From an uncultured Oscillospiraceae bacterium (GTDB taxonomy: Bacteria; Bacillota; Clostridia; Oscillospirales; Ruminococcaceae): a DNA stretch of 23,338 bases. The stretch spans positions 1 through 23,338 of the forward strand of contig CAJTSP010000029.1 of assembly GCA_910578965.1 (NCBI GenBank). The letters run 5' to 3'. Each line of letters opens with the position of its first letter. Positions within the stretch are counted from its first letter, which is position 1. Shown in pieces: positions 1 to 7,321 of this stretch. A program made the translations under genes and the position numbers. The notes below the pieces were generated by a model. That model searched no databases and was not told the origin of the DNA. It saw only the letters and a list, made by a program, of their open reading frames with translations.

Positions 1-1
1 C

Positions 2-1261
2 CCGCCAAATGCCCCCGCCCTGGCCGAGTGCTGGCTTTGGGAGCGGCACTACCCCCTGCCCGAAGACGCCTGCATCCTGCGCTGCGCCGCCGGGGAGCTG
101 GAGGATATTTTTACCCTCTGCAAAAACGCGGTGCGCTGCGGCTGTCAGGAGGGCTACCTTGACTGCCCCACCCGCGAGAAGGGCCAGTACCTGGGGGACG
201 CGGTGATCACGGCCCGGGCACAGCTTTGGCTTTCGGGCGAAACCGCCCTTTTGCGCAAGTGCATCGGGGATTTTGCGGCCACCGCGCCCATCACCCCCGG
301 GCTGCTGGCGGTGGCCCCCGGCGGGCTGCGGCAGGCGGTGGCGGATTACTCGCTGCTGTTTGCGGCCCTGCCCCTGACCGACTATGCCTTTACCGGCGAT
401 GCGGCCTTTTTGCAAAGCTGCTGGCCGGCGGTCTGCGGGGTGGTGGACCACTACGCCCGCTACTGCCGGGAGGACGGTCTGCTGGAAAGCGTGTCTTGTA
501 GCTGGAACATGGTGGACTGGCCCGAATCCGCCCGGGACGGCTACGACTTTGCCCTCACCCGGCCGGCGGTGGCCCCCGGCTGCCACAATGTGATCAACGC
601 GCTGTGGGTGGGCGCGCTGCGCATGCAGGCCAGGATGGCCCGGATTTTGGGGCTTGCCGCCCCCCGCGCCGGGCTGGAACGGCGGGCGGCCGAGGCTTTT
701 TGCGCCGCCTTTTACCGCCCGGCCCAGCGCCTGTTTGCCGACAGCGAGCAGAGCGACCACTGCTCGATCCACGCAAACGCCTTTGCCGCCTGTTTTGGGC
801 TGACCCGCCCCGAAAACGCCGACGCCTATGCGGCGCTGCTGTTTGCGCCGGGCCGGTACTGCGGGCCCTGGGCCGCCTATTTTGCGCTGCGGGGGCTGGC
901 CCGGCTGGGCCGGTACCGGGAGGTGTGGCGGTTCATCACCCGGCAGGACGCCCACGGCTGGCGCAGCATGCTGCGCCAGGGCGCCACCGCCTGCTTTGAG
1001 GCCTTTGGCAAGGAGCAGAAATGGAACACCAGCCTCTGCCACCCCTGGGCGGCCGGGGCGCTGCCGGTGCTGGTGGAGGAGCTGGCCGGCCTGCACCCGG
1101 ACCCCGGCGCGCCGGGCGGCCTCGCCTTTGCCCCGCAGTTGCCAAACGAGCTGGGCGGCTTTTGCCTGGCCGTGCCCTTCCGGGGCGAGGCCCTGCGGGT
1201 GGAAAAGCCCGCTCCCGGCCAAAGCGCGCGGCTGGTACGCGGCCCGGCGCAGCCGCTTTGA
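2..1261 (+). CDS. alpha-L-rhamnosidase-like GH78 enzyme, 5' end outside window
   Basis: C-terminal 419 residues of a glycoside hydrolase resembling GH78, which removes terminal alpha-L-rhamnose from plant glycosides or rhamnogalacturonan by an inverting mechanism. The frame is open from base 2, so the true start is upstream. The (alpha/alpha)6-barrel core is visible. A DCPTRE motif followed by GD gives Asp at 161-163, Glu at 176-178 and Asp at 197-199, with the spacing of Asp567, Glu572 and Asp579 of the Bacillus RhaB enzyme. A Glu at 998-1000 in the CFEAF context matches the fourth catalytic residue, Glu841. After the conserved HPWAAG segment only a short beta-sandwich tail remains. It ends about 400 bases before a beta-glucuronidase gene, which suggests a glycoside-degradation neighbourhood. 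A related six-hairpin family is possible, but the motif spacing favours GH78. Confidence 0.85.
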   Translation, partial: PPNAPALAECWLWERHYPLPEDACILRCAAGELEDIFTLCKNAVRCGCQEGYLDCPTREKGQYLGDAVITARAQLWLSGETALLRKCIGDFAATAPITPGLLAVAPGGLRQAVADYSLLFAALPLTDYAFTGDAAFLQSCWPAVCGVVDHYARYCREDGLLESVSCSWNMVDWPESARDGYDFALTRPAVAPGCHNVINALWVGALRMQARMARILGLAAPRAGLERRAAEAFCAAFYRPAQRLFADSEQSDHCSIHANAFAACFGLTRPENADAYAALLFAPGRYCGPWAAYFALRGLARLGRYREVWRFITRQDAHGWRSMLRQGATACFEAFGKEQKWNTSLCHPWAAGALPVLVEELAGLHPDPGAPGGLAFAPQLPNELGGFCLAVPFRGEALRVEKPAPGQSARLVRGPAQPL

Positions 1262-1658
1262 AGCCAAACGCAAAGCCAAACCCCCGGCCCCGCCGCCCGC
1301 GCAGGGAGCCCTTTTCTATCATTTGACAAGAGCGCACCCGCCCTTGTCAGGCGATGTTGGTGGGAATGACCCGCACAAAAATTGCCCCCGGCCAGAGGGC
1401 GATACGCCACAACACCAGGCAGACTGTCAAAAAAGTCGCGTCTGCCAAGAACTTCGGCAAATTTTCCGCCATATTTCACCAAAATGCTCGTTAATCCACC
1501 AAGGATTGCCTGCGCTTTTGGTTTTATCTGACGACTGCGCCCGCAGGCGCGTCCAGAGGGCTCCGCCAAAGGCGGGTTCCAAGCCCGGAGGAAAAATTTG
1601 CTCTCGTCTTGTGCATCCGCTTTGTTTTTCGATAGTCTCACAAAGGGAGGAATGACCA
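1262..1658. other. 397-base intergenic stretch upstream of the beta-glucuronidase gene
   Basis: No convincing gene is seen. The composition drops from very GC-rich to mixed. A 7-base inverted repeat (TGACAAG at 1324-1330, CTTGTCA at 1343-1349) lies after the rhamnosidase gene. A weak promoter-like pair, TTGTGC at 1609-1614 and GATAGT at 1631-1636, lies just before the ribosome site AAAGGGAGG at 1642-1650; I would not rely on it. Part of this stretch (about 1380-1500), read on the minus strand, gives a peptide (KYGGKFAEVLGRRDFFDSL) that resembles products I associate with dispersed repeats in gut Clostridia. That is memory only and would need a search. Confidence 0.4.
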
Positions 1659-3458
1659 ATGCTTTACCCAAGGATGAACGAGGCCCGGATGCTGCTTGAT
1701 TTGGGCGGCGTGTGGGATTTTAAGCCCGCCGGGGCCGAAAGCTGGCCCAGGGAATGGGCCGGCGCGCCGCTGCCCCAGCCCCTTTCGATGGCGGTGCCCG
1801 CCGCCTACAACGACCAAAAGGACGATCTGGACCTGCGCAGCCACTACGGCTGGGCGGTGTACCGGCGGGTGTTCAGCCTGCCCCGGGCCATGGCCGGCCA
1901 GCGGGTGGTGCTGCGGTTTGCCGCCGTGACCCACGCGGCCGAGGTCTGGCTGAACGGCCAAAAGCTGGGCGAACACAAGGGGGGCTTTCTGCCCTTTGAG
2001 TTTGAGCTGGGAGAACTGGCCAGGCCCGGCGAAAACCGCCTGACCGTGGCGGTGGACAACCGGGTAAGCTACTCCACCCTGCCGGTGGGCAACGAGGGCG
2101 CCGTCGCCTTTTTTGGCTCGGACAACCCCGGCATCCCCTCCATCGAGCTGGCCAAGACCCGGGCCAAACCCCAGAACCGCCCCAACTTCGACTTCTTTAA
2201 CTACGCCGGCATCATCCGGCCGGTGCGGCTCTACACCACCCCGGCCGCGTATATCCGGGACATCTCGCTTGTCACCGGTTACGAGGGCAGCACCGGCTTT
2301 GTGGAGTACAGCGTCGCGGCAGAGGGCGCCGGCGCCGTGCACGCGGCGGTGCTGAACGCGAACGGCGTCCCGGTGGCCGGGGCCGAGGCCGACGGCGCGC
2401 AGGGCCGCATCGCCATCCCGGACGTGACCCTCTGGCAGCCCGGCGCGGCCTACCTCTACCGGCTGCGGGTGACCATGGGCGAGGACGTGTACGAGCAGCC
2501 CTTTGGGGTGCGCACGGTGCAGGTGGACGGCACCCGCTTTCTCATCAACGGCCGGCCCTTCTACTTTAAGGGCTTTGGCAAGCATGAGGACAGCTTTTTC
2601 CGCGGCCGCGGCATGGACGAGTGCCTCAATGTCAAGGACCTCTCGCTCATCCGGTGGCTGGGGGCCAACTCCTTCCGCACCAGCCACTACCCCTATGCCG
2701 AGGAGATGTACGACCTGTGCGACCGGGAGGGCATCGTCATCATCGACGAGGCCCCGGCGGTGGGCATCAACGCGGGGGGCAGCGCCGACCCCTACAAGGC
2801 CATGCGCATCCGGCAGCACCACGAAGAGGTCATCCGGGATATGGTCGCCCGGGACAAGAACCACCCCTGCGTGGTGATGTGGTCGATCGCCAACGAGCCG
2901 GACACCGAGCACTTCCCCCAGTCGGCCTACGACTATTTCCGCCCGCTCTACGAGCTGGCCCACGCCTGCGACCCGCAAAACCGCCCGGTGACCCTGGTAG
3001 CCTGCCAGAACGACTACACTAAGGACCTCATCACCCGCACGATGGACGTCTGCTGCATCAACCGCTATTACGGCTGGTACAACCTCAGCGGCGACCTTGA
3101 CGCCGCCTGCGACGCCTGGAACACCGAGCTGGATTTCTGGGCCGCCCAGGGCAAGCCGCTGATGGTGACCGAGTACGGGGCCGACACCTACCCCGGCATC
3201 CACAACACGAACGGCGAGATGTTCAGCGAGGAGTTCCAGGCCGATTACTACGCCCGGATCAACGCCGAGTTTGACAAGCGGCCCTTCTTTATTGGCGAGC
3301 AGGTCTGGAACTTTGCGGATTTTGCCACCATCCAGGGCCCCATGCGGGTGGACGGCAATAAAAAGGGCCTTTTGACCCGCGACCGCCGGCCCAAGCTGGC
3401 CGCCCACTACTTCCGCAGGCGCTGGCGGGCCATCCCGGATTTTGGGTACAAGGGATAA
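1659..3458 (+). CDS. uidA: beta-glucuronidase (GH2)
   Basis: A 599-residue retaining beta-glucuronidase, close to the 603 residues of E. coli UidA, which releases glucuronic acid from beta-glucuronides. The order is sugar-binding beta-sandwich (about 1-180), Ig-like domain (about 185-275) and TIM barrel (about 276-599). The acid/base Glu is E413 in ANEPDTE and the nucleophile is E505 in TEYGADT. N567 and K569 in GNKKGL form the N-x-K motif that recognises the glucuronate carboxylate and separates glucuronidases from GH2 galactosidases. Between AVGIN and the QHHEE helix the active-site loop 1 is about 12 residues shorter than in the E. coli enzyme, which should favour larger conjugates over small drug glucuronides. 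There is no signal peptide, so it is cytoplasmic. AAAGGGAGG at 1642-1650 sets the start. Its end overlaps the next gene. Confidence 0.93.
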   Translation: MLYPRMNEARMLLDLGGVWDFKPAGAESWPREWAGAPLPQPLSMAVPAAYNDQKDDLDLRSHYGWAVYRRVFSLPRAMAGQRVVLRFAAVTHAAEVWLNGQKLGEHKGGFLPFEFELGELARPGENRLTVAVDNRVSYSTLPVGNEGAVAFFGSDNPGIPSIELAKTRAKPQNRPNFDFFNYAGIIRPVRLYTTPAAYIRDISLVTGYEGSTGFVEYSVAAEGAGAVHAAVLNANGVPVAGAEADGAQGRIAIPDVTLWQPGAAYLYRLRVTMGEDVYEQPFGVRTVQVDGTRFLINGRPFYFKGFGKHEDSFFRGRGMDECLNVKDLSLIRWLGANSFRTSHYPYAEEMYDLCDREGIVIIDEAPAVGINAGGSADPYKAMRIRQHHEEVIRDMVARDKNHPCVVMWSIANEPDTEHFPQSAYDYFRPLYELAHACDPQNRPVTLVACQNDYTKDLITRTMDVCCINRYYGWYNLSGDLDAACDAWNTELDFWAAQGKPLMVTEYGADTYPGIHNTNGEMFSEEFQADYYARINAEFDKRPFFIGEQVWNFADFATIQGPMRVDGNKKGLLTRDRRPKLAAHYFRRRWRAIPDFGYKG

Positions 3459-4104
3459 CGCGCCGCGGCCGCCGGTGCTGGTGCTTTCGCTGCAGGGCTG
3501 CATGGCCGTGGGCAAGACCACCGCGGCCCGCTGGCTGGCGCGCAGCGCCCCCGAATTGACCGTGTTTTTGGAGGACAGCGCCGCCCCCATTGCCGAGGTG
3601 CGGCGGCGGGGCCTGGACAAAACCCGCTTTGAGGACTATCTCGAGATCCAGCGCATCTGGATCGCGCACGAGATCGCCCGCTGGCAGGCGGTGCAGCGGC
3701 AGGCCCGCGGCTGTGCGCTGCTGGACTACGGCGCGGAGGAGATCGAGTTTTACACCCTTTTTTACCCCCAAAGCATCGGGGCCGGCTGGCCGGTGGAGCA
3801 GGCGCTTGCCGGCGAGCTGGCCGACCTGCGCCGCTGCATGCCCGCCCGCACCCTCTTTTTGCGGGCCTCGCCCGACACCCTGCGCCGCCGCAAGGCCGCC
3901 GACCCCGCCCGCGGCCGGCCGTTTTTCGAGCACACCCTCACCGCCCTGCTGTCGGCAAAGCAGGCCTGGTTTGCCGGCCGGTCCGGCACCGATTTTTTGG
4001 ACACCGACCTGCTCACCCCCGAGCAGACGGCCCGCCGCGTGCGGCTTTGGGCGGCGGATGCGGCCGCGGCCTTGGGCAGGGCCCGCGGGCCGGAGCCCCT
4101 CTGA
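3442..4104 (+). CDS. P-loop kinase-like NTPase (dNK/AAA_28-like), TTG or GTG start
   Basis: Up to 220 residues. A Walker A motif, GCMAVGKTT, starts at residue 19. A FLED acidic segment (about residue 35) and LLDYGAEE (about residue 92) resemble the acid-base and ERS/DRS-like positions of deoxynucleoside-kinase and AAA_28-type P-loop proteins. Near residues 150-160 an arginine-rich stretch (LRRRKAADPARGR) could form the lid over ATP. It therefore probably phosphorylates a small molecule, substrate unknown. The first available start is TTG at 3442, 17 bases inside the beta-glucuronidase gene. GTG at 3475 or 3481 would still keep the Walker motif. No good ribosome site is seen, so translation is probably coupled to the upstream gene. 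Codon use is as GC-rich as its neighbour. I do not recognise a named family member. Confidence 0.7.
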   Translation: MGTRDNAPRPPVLVLSLQGCMAVGKTTAARWLARSAPELTVFLEDSAAPIAEVRRRGLDKTRFEDYLEIQRIWIAHEIARWQAVQRQARGCALLDYGAEEIEFYTLFYPQSIGAGWPVEQALAGELADLRRCMPARTLFLRASPDTLRRRKAADPARGRPFFEHTLTALLSAKQAWFAGRSGTDFLDTDLLTPEQTARRVRLWAADAAAALGRARGPEPL

Positions 4105-4176
4105 GCGGCCGCCCAAAAGCCGTGCGTATCCCCCCTCTCACGCAGCGCTTTTCCCCCTTGCCTCATGCCTTACTTT

Positions 4177-4205
4177 GCATTTTTAGGCCGCCCTGCGCAT
4201 AGGCT
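4177..4205 (+). promoter_or_regulatory. sigma-E-like sporulation promoter before the spoIIID fragment
   Basis: GCATTTT at 4177-4183 and CATAGGCT at 4198-4205, separated by 14 bases, match the sigma-E pattern (KMATATT, 13-15 bases, CATA followed by a T-ended tetramer). It lies about 50 bases upstream of a good ribosome site for a SpoIIID-like reading frame. spoIIID is a classic sigma-E target, so the agreement is meaningful, but the call rests on short motifs. Confidence 0.4.
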
Positions 4206-4270
4206 TGTAACAGCATCGCGGGCCGCCGGGGCACCCTTTTGGCGCGGCCCCGCGCAGGGAGGAATGGCGG

Positions 4271-4402
4271 ATGAAGGGCAACCCCGAGGACCGGGCGGTG
4301 CGGCTGGGCGAATACATTGTGGCCCACAAGGCCACGGTGCGCGGCACGGCGCAGGCGTTTGGCATCAGCAAATCTACCGTACATACGGAAGTGATAAAAT
4401 AG
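4271..4402 (+). pseudogene. spoIIID: truncated spoIIID (sporulation transcription regulator)
   Basis: A 43-residue reading frame with AGGGAGG at 4256-4262 and ATG at 4271. The translation carries the SpoIIID N-terminal helix-turn-helix: LGEYIVAHKATVR followed by FGISKSTVH closely matches IGKYIVETKKTVR and FGVSKSTVH of Bacillus SpoIIID. Intact SpoIIID is roughly 80-95 residues. Here similarity stops right after STVH and a TAG follows four codons later; the basic C-terminal half needed for DNA binding was not found downstream. It lies 28 bases before a large inverted repeat, so an insertion or rearrangement may have cut it. It is probably a dead second copy, since an intact spoIIID is essential for sporulation. 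An unusual short DNA-binding peptide cannot be excluded. Confidence 0.75.
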
Positions 4403-4430
4403 AACGGCCCATAAGGGCGATCCCACCAAA

Positions 4431-4503
4431 CGGCAATCAATGGAAAACGCGCCCCTGCTATGCTTTCAGAGCATTCCAGGGGCGCGTTTTCCATTGATTA
4501 CCG
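4431..4503. repeat. 27-base inverted repeat forming a long hairpin
   Basis: Arm 4431-4457 is the reverse complement of 4477-4503 with one mismatch (C at 4434 against A at 4500). The 19-base loop itself contains ATGCT and AGCAT, which can extend pairing. There is no run of T on either side, so it is not a standard intrinsic terminator. It sits between the spoIIID fragment and the 3' end of the convergent PH-domain gene. The size and symmetry fit a small palindromic mobile element (MITE or REP-like). No target duplication is seen at the arm ends. Confidence 0.85.
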
Positions 4504-4592
4504 GCCATATTATTAAGCCATCCCGCGGCGCCGCAGCCGCGCCCTTTTGGGGTGCAAGAATGTTTTCGCGTTTTGGGGCATACCGGGGCCCC

Positions 4593-5135
4593 CTATCGCT
4601 CCCGGAGCGCGTCAAAAATGTTTTCGCCGTCCTGCATGCCCGGGATCAAGAGCCTGCCCCCGTTTTGCAAAACGAGCAAAACGCTGCCGCTGCTGCCCGC
4701 CCCCCGGTACATGACCATGCTTTTCAAATACCGTGCACTCCTGACCTGGCCGCGGGGGATGCAGACGGTTTTGCCAGGCCGCCCCAGCAGGTTGATTTTT
4801 TGATAGAGAATCCGCCTCGAGGTTACCAGCGTATACGAACGCTTTGCAAAGCAGACGGCCCACACCCCGCCGGCTGACAGCAAGGCCCCGGCAAGTATCA
4901 CAAAAGCGCCCGGCAGCATGCCGCCAAAAGCTTCCGGATGCAGCGCAAAATCCCCCAAAGCTGCCACCCCAACAAACAGCAGGGATATACCCGGCAGGGT
5001 TTCCGGCTCTCTGTAAGAAAAGGCAATGAGGGTTTCCCCCTCCTGTAAAAGGCCGCTCAGCCACGGATGCTGCCGCAAAAGCATTCTGGAGTAGCTGCTC
5101 CCTGGCCCGCTGCCCGGCAGGCTTTTCCCTGTCAT
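4593..5135 (-). CDS. bacterial PH-domain membrane protein
   Basis: A 180-residue protein. The start is placed at 5135 because GAAAGGAGACC (5140-5150 on the minus strand) precedes that ATG; a longer frame to 5234 would run into the promoter. Two hydrophobic segments, about residues 49-64 and 73-97, form a membrane hairpin. A C-terminal domain (about 100-177) with YTLVTSRRILYQ and a late LVLQNGGRLLIPGM strand pair is typical of bPH_2/YdbS-like bacterial PH domains. The C-terminal domain should face the cytoplasm. The function of such proteins is mostly unknown. It is divergent from the ABC transporter operon, and its own promoter carries the same palindrome found at the transporter and enzyme operons, suggesting co-regulation. 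Confidence 0.7.
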   Translation of the reverse strand: MTGKSLPGSGPGSSYSRMLLRQHPWLSGLLQEGETLIAFSYREPETLPGISLLFVGVAALGDFALHPEAFGGMLPGAFVILAGALLSAGGVWAVCFAKRSYTLVTSRRILYQKINLLGRPGKTVCIPRGQVRSARYLKSMVMYRGAGSSGSVLLVLQNGGRLLIPGMQDGENIFDALRER

Positions 5136-5203
5136 ATTCGGTCTCCTTTCCGCTTGGGCCCGCGGCTGCCCGCAAAGGGCAGCAAATGAATGGGGATGGA
5201 AAA

Positions 5204-5217
5204 TATTGTATACGATA
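5204..5217. promoter_or_regulatory. GntR-type operator, PH-gene side
   Basis: TATTGTATACGATA is a 14-base palindrome with one mismatched pair (T5207/G5214). It shares its GTATAC centre and nearly all flanking bases with the perfect operators at 5444-5455 and 15308-15319. The best candidate binder is the GntR/FCD regulator encoded at 14464-15153. Confidence 0.6.
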
Positions 5218-5234
5218 ACCAAAAGCTGTGTCAA
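5205..5234 (-). promoter_or_regulatory. minus-strand promoter of the PH-domain gene
   Basis: On the minus strand, TTGACA (5234 down to 5229) is followed after 18 bases by TACAAT (5210 down to 5205), or after 16 bases by TATACA. The -35 box is a perfect consensus. The -10 lies inside the palindromic operator at 5204-5217, so a bound repressor would block RNA polymerase. The transcript would start about 60 bases before the gene. Confidence 0.65.
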
Positions 5235-5426
5235 TCGTCCAACTGCAGGGCAAAAAGGGGGCTTGTACGAATTTTCTCAAAAGAATTGTGCTTTTTTCTT
5301 GTTTTTAGCAATTTTTACCCTCTATTTTTGTGCCATAAGATGCATTTTGAGCAGAATTTGGCAGAAAAATCAGATTGTTTGGTTAATAGTTCTAAAAAGA
5401 GCCGCTAAAATATGTGAAAATGCAAA

Positions 5427-5455
5427 TTTACAAGCGCAGCAAAATTGTATACAAT
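5427..5455 (+). promoter_or_regulatory. promoter of the ABC transporter operon
   Basis: TTTACA at 5427-5432, a 17-base spacer and TACAAT at 5450-5455 form a sigma-A-type promoter about 70 bases before the lipoprotein gene. Its -10 box is the right half of the operator palindrome. The 5200-5460 stretch is markedly AT-rich compared with the flanking genes, consistent with a shared divergent control region. Confidence 0.7.
5444..5455. promoter_or_regulatory. GntR-type operator, transporter operon
   Basis: ATTGTATACAAT is a perfect 12-base palindrome. An identical 12-mer lies at the enzyme-operon promoter (15308-15319). The core TTGTATACAA is the centre of the Bacillus subtilis GntR operator. 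Here it overlaps the -10 box, which predicts repression relieved by an inducer derived from the imported compound. Confidence 0.72.
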
Positions 5456-5528
5456 ATAGGAAATCGCCGGCGGTATGCCACACAAACTGCCGCCGGGCGG
5501 ACAATTCCATAAACAGGAGGAGAAAAGA

Positions 5529-7145
5529 ATGAGCAAAACACGCCTTTGTAAGCTGCTGAGCCTTGTTTTGGCGCTGGTTCTGACCGGCTCCATGCTGGCA
5601 GGCTGCGGCGGCAGCGGCAGCACCCCCCCGGCAGGGAGCGGGGGCAGCCCCGCCGGCGGCCAGGATGCCGCCGCCAAGGACAGCCTGAACGTCGTAACCT
5701 ATGCCGACCCTGTGGGAGTTTACCCCCTGCACAAGGATTACAGCGCCGATAAAACCCGCGACGGCGTTTTCTTCCAGCAGGTTTACGATACCCTTTTCCG
5801 TCTTGACGAGGCCGGCAACCCCACCCCCTGGCTTGCCACCGATTACGAGGTCTCCGAGGATGGCCTGGAATGGACCTTCACCCTGCGCGACGACGTCTAT
5901 TTCCACGACGGCGACAAGATGACCGCCGAGGATGTCGTGTTTAGCTGGGAGACCGCGATTGCCGAAAACACCCCCGCCGCCACCTCGATGCTCAACGGGC
6001 TTGCCTCGGGCGAGGTGATCGACGATACGCACTGCAAGGCGATCCTGTCCCATGTCAGCCCCGCTTTTTTGAACATGCTCTGCACCCAGATGGGGGTTGT
6101 CATCAGCAAGGATTACTACGAAAAAGTGGGCGCCGAGGGCTATGCGTCCAACCCGATCGGCACCGGCGCGTATAAATTTGTTTCCCGTACCAGCGGCGAA
6201 AAGATCGTCCTGGAGGCCAACGAGCAGTACTGGGCCGGCGCTCCTGCCATCAAAAACGTCACCATCACCATCATCAGCAACATCAGCACCCAGTTTATCT
6301 CGCTGGAATCCGGCGACGCCGATGTTGTCATCAACGCAGACCTCGCCTCCTGCACCCGCCTGCCTGAAAATTCCATCGCAACCTGGGACAGCGCCGACTC
6401 CACCACCCGTACCCTGATTGCTTTTGGCTGGCCGATGGACTATATCCGGGACGACCTGAACCTGCGCATGGCCATCCAGTCCGCCATCCGCAAGGAGGAC
6501 CTGCTGGCCGGCGTGCTTTACGGCTACGGCAAGATTCTGGACATCGATGTTGTCACCGGGTTCCCCACCTCCCCGGAGGAGGGCAGCTACACCGTGATCC
6601 CGTACGACCAGGAGGCCGCCAAAAATTACCTGGCCGCTTCGGATTACGACGGCCGGGAGCTTGAGATTTATGTGATTTCCGGCTCTGCCTGCGAAAAGGC
6701 CGCCCAGATCATCCAGGGCCAGCTTGCCGAGGTGGGCATCAATTCTGCGGTTATCCCCTGCGACAACGCCACCTTTACGGCGGCGCAGCGGGCCGCCACC
6801 CCGGACGCCGCGGCGGATATGATCATTTATGACAACACCAACGTCTGGTTTGATTTCTGCAACCCCGGCGCAAGCTACAACCCGGATATGGAAAAAACCT
6901 ATAATCCGGAGCTGTACTTTAAGGATTACGCCGTCCTGAAGGATTACTATGCCCGCATCGCCGTGGAGCAGGACCCCGCCGCCCGCAAGCAGCTCATGGC
7001 GGAGCTGATGTCCTTTGGCGTCGAGAACGCGTACCAGCTCCCACTGTATGCCGGAGTCAACGCGGTTGCCTACAACAAAGACCTGCAAGGCGTTTCGGCC
7101 AGCCCGGTCGCCGACTTCTACATCCATAAAATGAGCTGGAGCTAA
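5529..7145 (+). CDS. ABC importer substrate-binding lipoprotein (SBP_bac_5, dipeptide/oligopeptide type)
   Basis: A 538-residue extracytoplasmic binding protein. A lysine/arginine-containing N-terminus and hydrophobic core end in the lipobox LAGC with Cys26, giving a lipid-anchored protein; a Gly/Ser-rich linker follows. The mature part has the family-5 fold: FRLDEAGNPTPWLATDYEVS near residue 80, then FTLRDDVYFHDGDKMTAEDVVFSW, the hallmark of DppA/OppA-like proteins. AGGAGG at 5515-5520 fixes the ATG at 5529; a longer upstream frame lacks such a site. It is the first gene of the operon and is followed by a terminator-like hairpin that would make it more abundant than the permeases. Family members bind peptides, but also nickel, oligosaccharides or other small molecules, so the ligand is open. 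Confidence 0.9.
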   Translation: MSKTRLCKLLSLVLALVLTGSMLAGCGGSGSTPPAGSGGSPAGGQDAAAKDSLNVVTYADPVGVYPLHKDYSADKTRDGVFFQQVYDTLFRLDEAGNPTPWLATDYEVSEDGLEWTFTLRDDVYFHDGDKMTAEDVVFSWETAIAENTPAATSMLNGLASGEVIDDTHCKAILSHVSPAFLNMLCTQMGVVISKDYYEKVGAEGYASNPIGTGAYKFVSRTSGEKIVLEANEQYWAGAPAIKNVTITIISNISTQFISLESGDADVVINADLASCTRLPENSIATWDSADSTTRTLIAFGWPMDYIRDDLNLRMAIQSAIRKEDLLAGVLYGYGKILDIDVVTGFPTSPEEGSYTVIPYDQEAAKNYLAASDYDGRELEIYVISGSACEKAAQIIQGQLAEVGINSAVIPCDNATFTAAQRAATPDAAADMIIYDNTNVWFDFCNPGASYNPDMEKTYNPELYFKDYAVLKDYYARIAVEQDPAARKQLMAELMSFGVENAYQLPLYAGVNAVAYNKDLQGVSASPVADFYIHKMSWS

Positions 7146-7200
7146 ACCGAACCGCGCCCAGGAGCGCTTCACCCGCACTCCTTCGGCGCAGCCGGCTTGA

Positions 7201-7258
7201 GGGGGCAGAGAGAAAAAACGTAAAATGCGTTTTGCCTCTGCCCCCTTCTTTTTTATTC
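7201..7258 (+). terminator. intraoperonic intrinsic terminator/attenuator
   Basis: GGGGGCAGAG at 7201-7210 pairs perfectly with CTCTGCCCCC at 7236-7245. The stem continues with AAAACG (7215-7220) and CGTTTT (7228-7233) around a 7-base loop. TTCTTTTTTATTC follows at 7246-7258. It lies in the 176-base gap between the binding-protein and permease genes and probably allows partial read-through, a common way to overproduce the binding protein. A second copy of the right arm, TCTGCCCCCTTCT, recurs at 7257-7269. Confidence 0.8.
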
Positions 7259-7321
7259 TGCCCCCTTCTGCGCCCGGTATGCCGCACGGGGGCTGCCCCG
7301 TATTTTGACAGGAGGCGCGAA

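Noticed and set aside
1638..3620. 660-residue open frame on the minus strand
   Set aside because: It is exactly antisense to the well-supported beta-glucuronidase and kinase genes, shows no recognisable motif, and arises from the GC-rich third-codon bias.
4431..4503. Inverted repeat considered as an intrinsic terminator or a CRISPR repeat
   Set aside because: There is no T-run on either side, and there is only one unit with no spacer array.
5370..7178. 602-residue open frame on the minus strand
   Set aside because: It is antisense to the binding-protein lipoprotein gene and would cross the divergent promoter region; low-complexity Gly/Val-rich translation.
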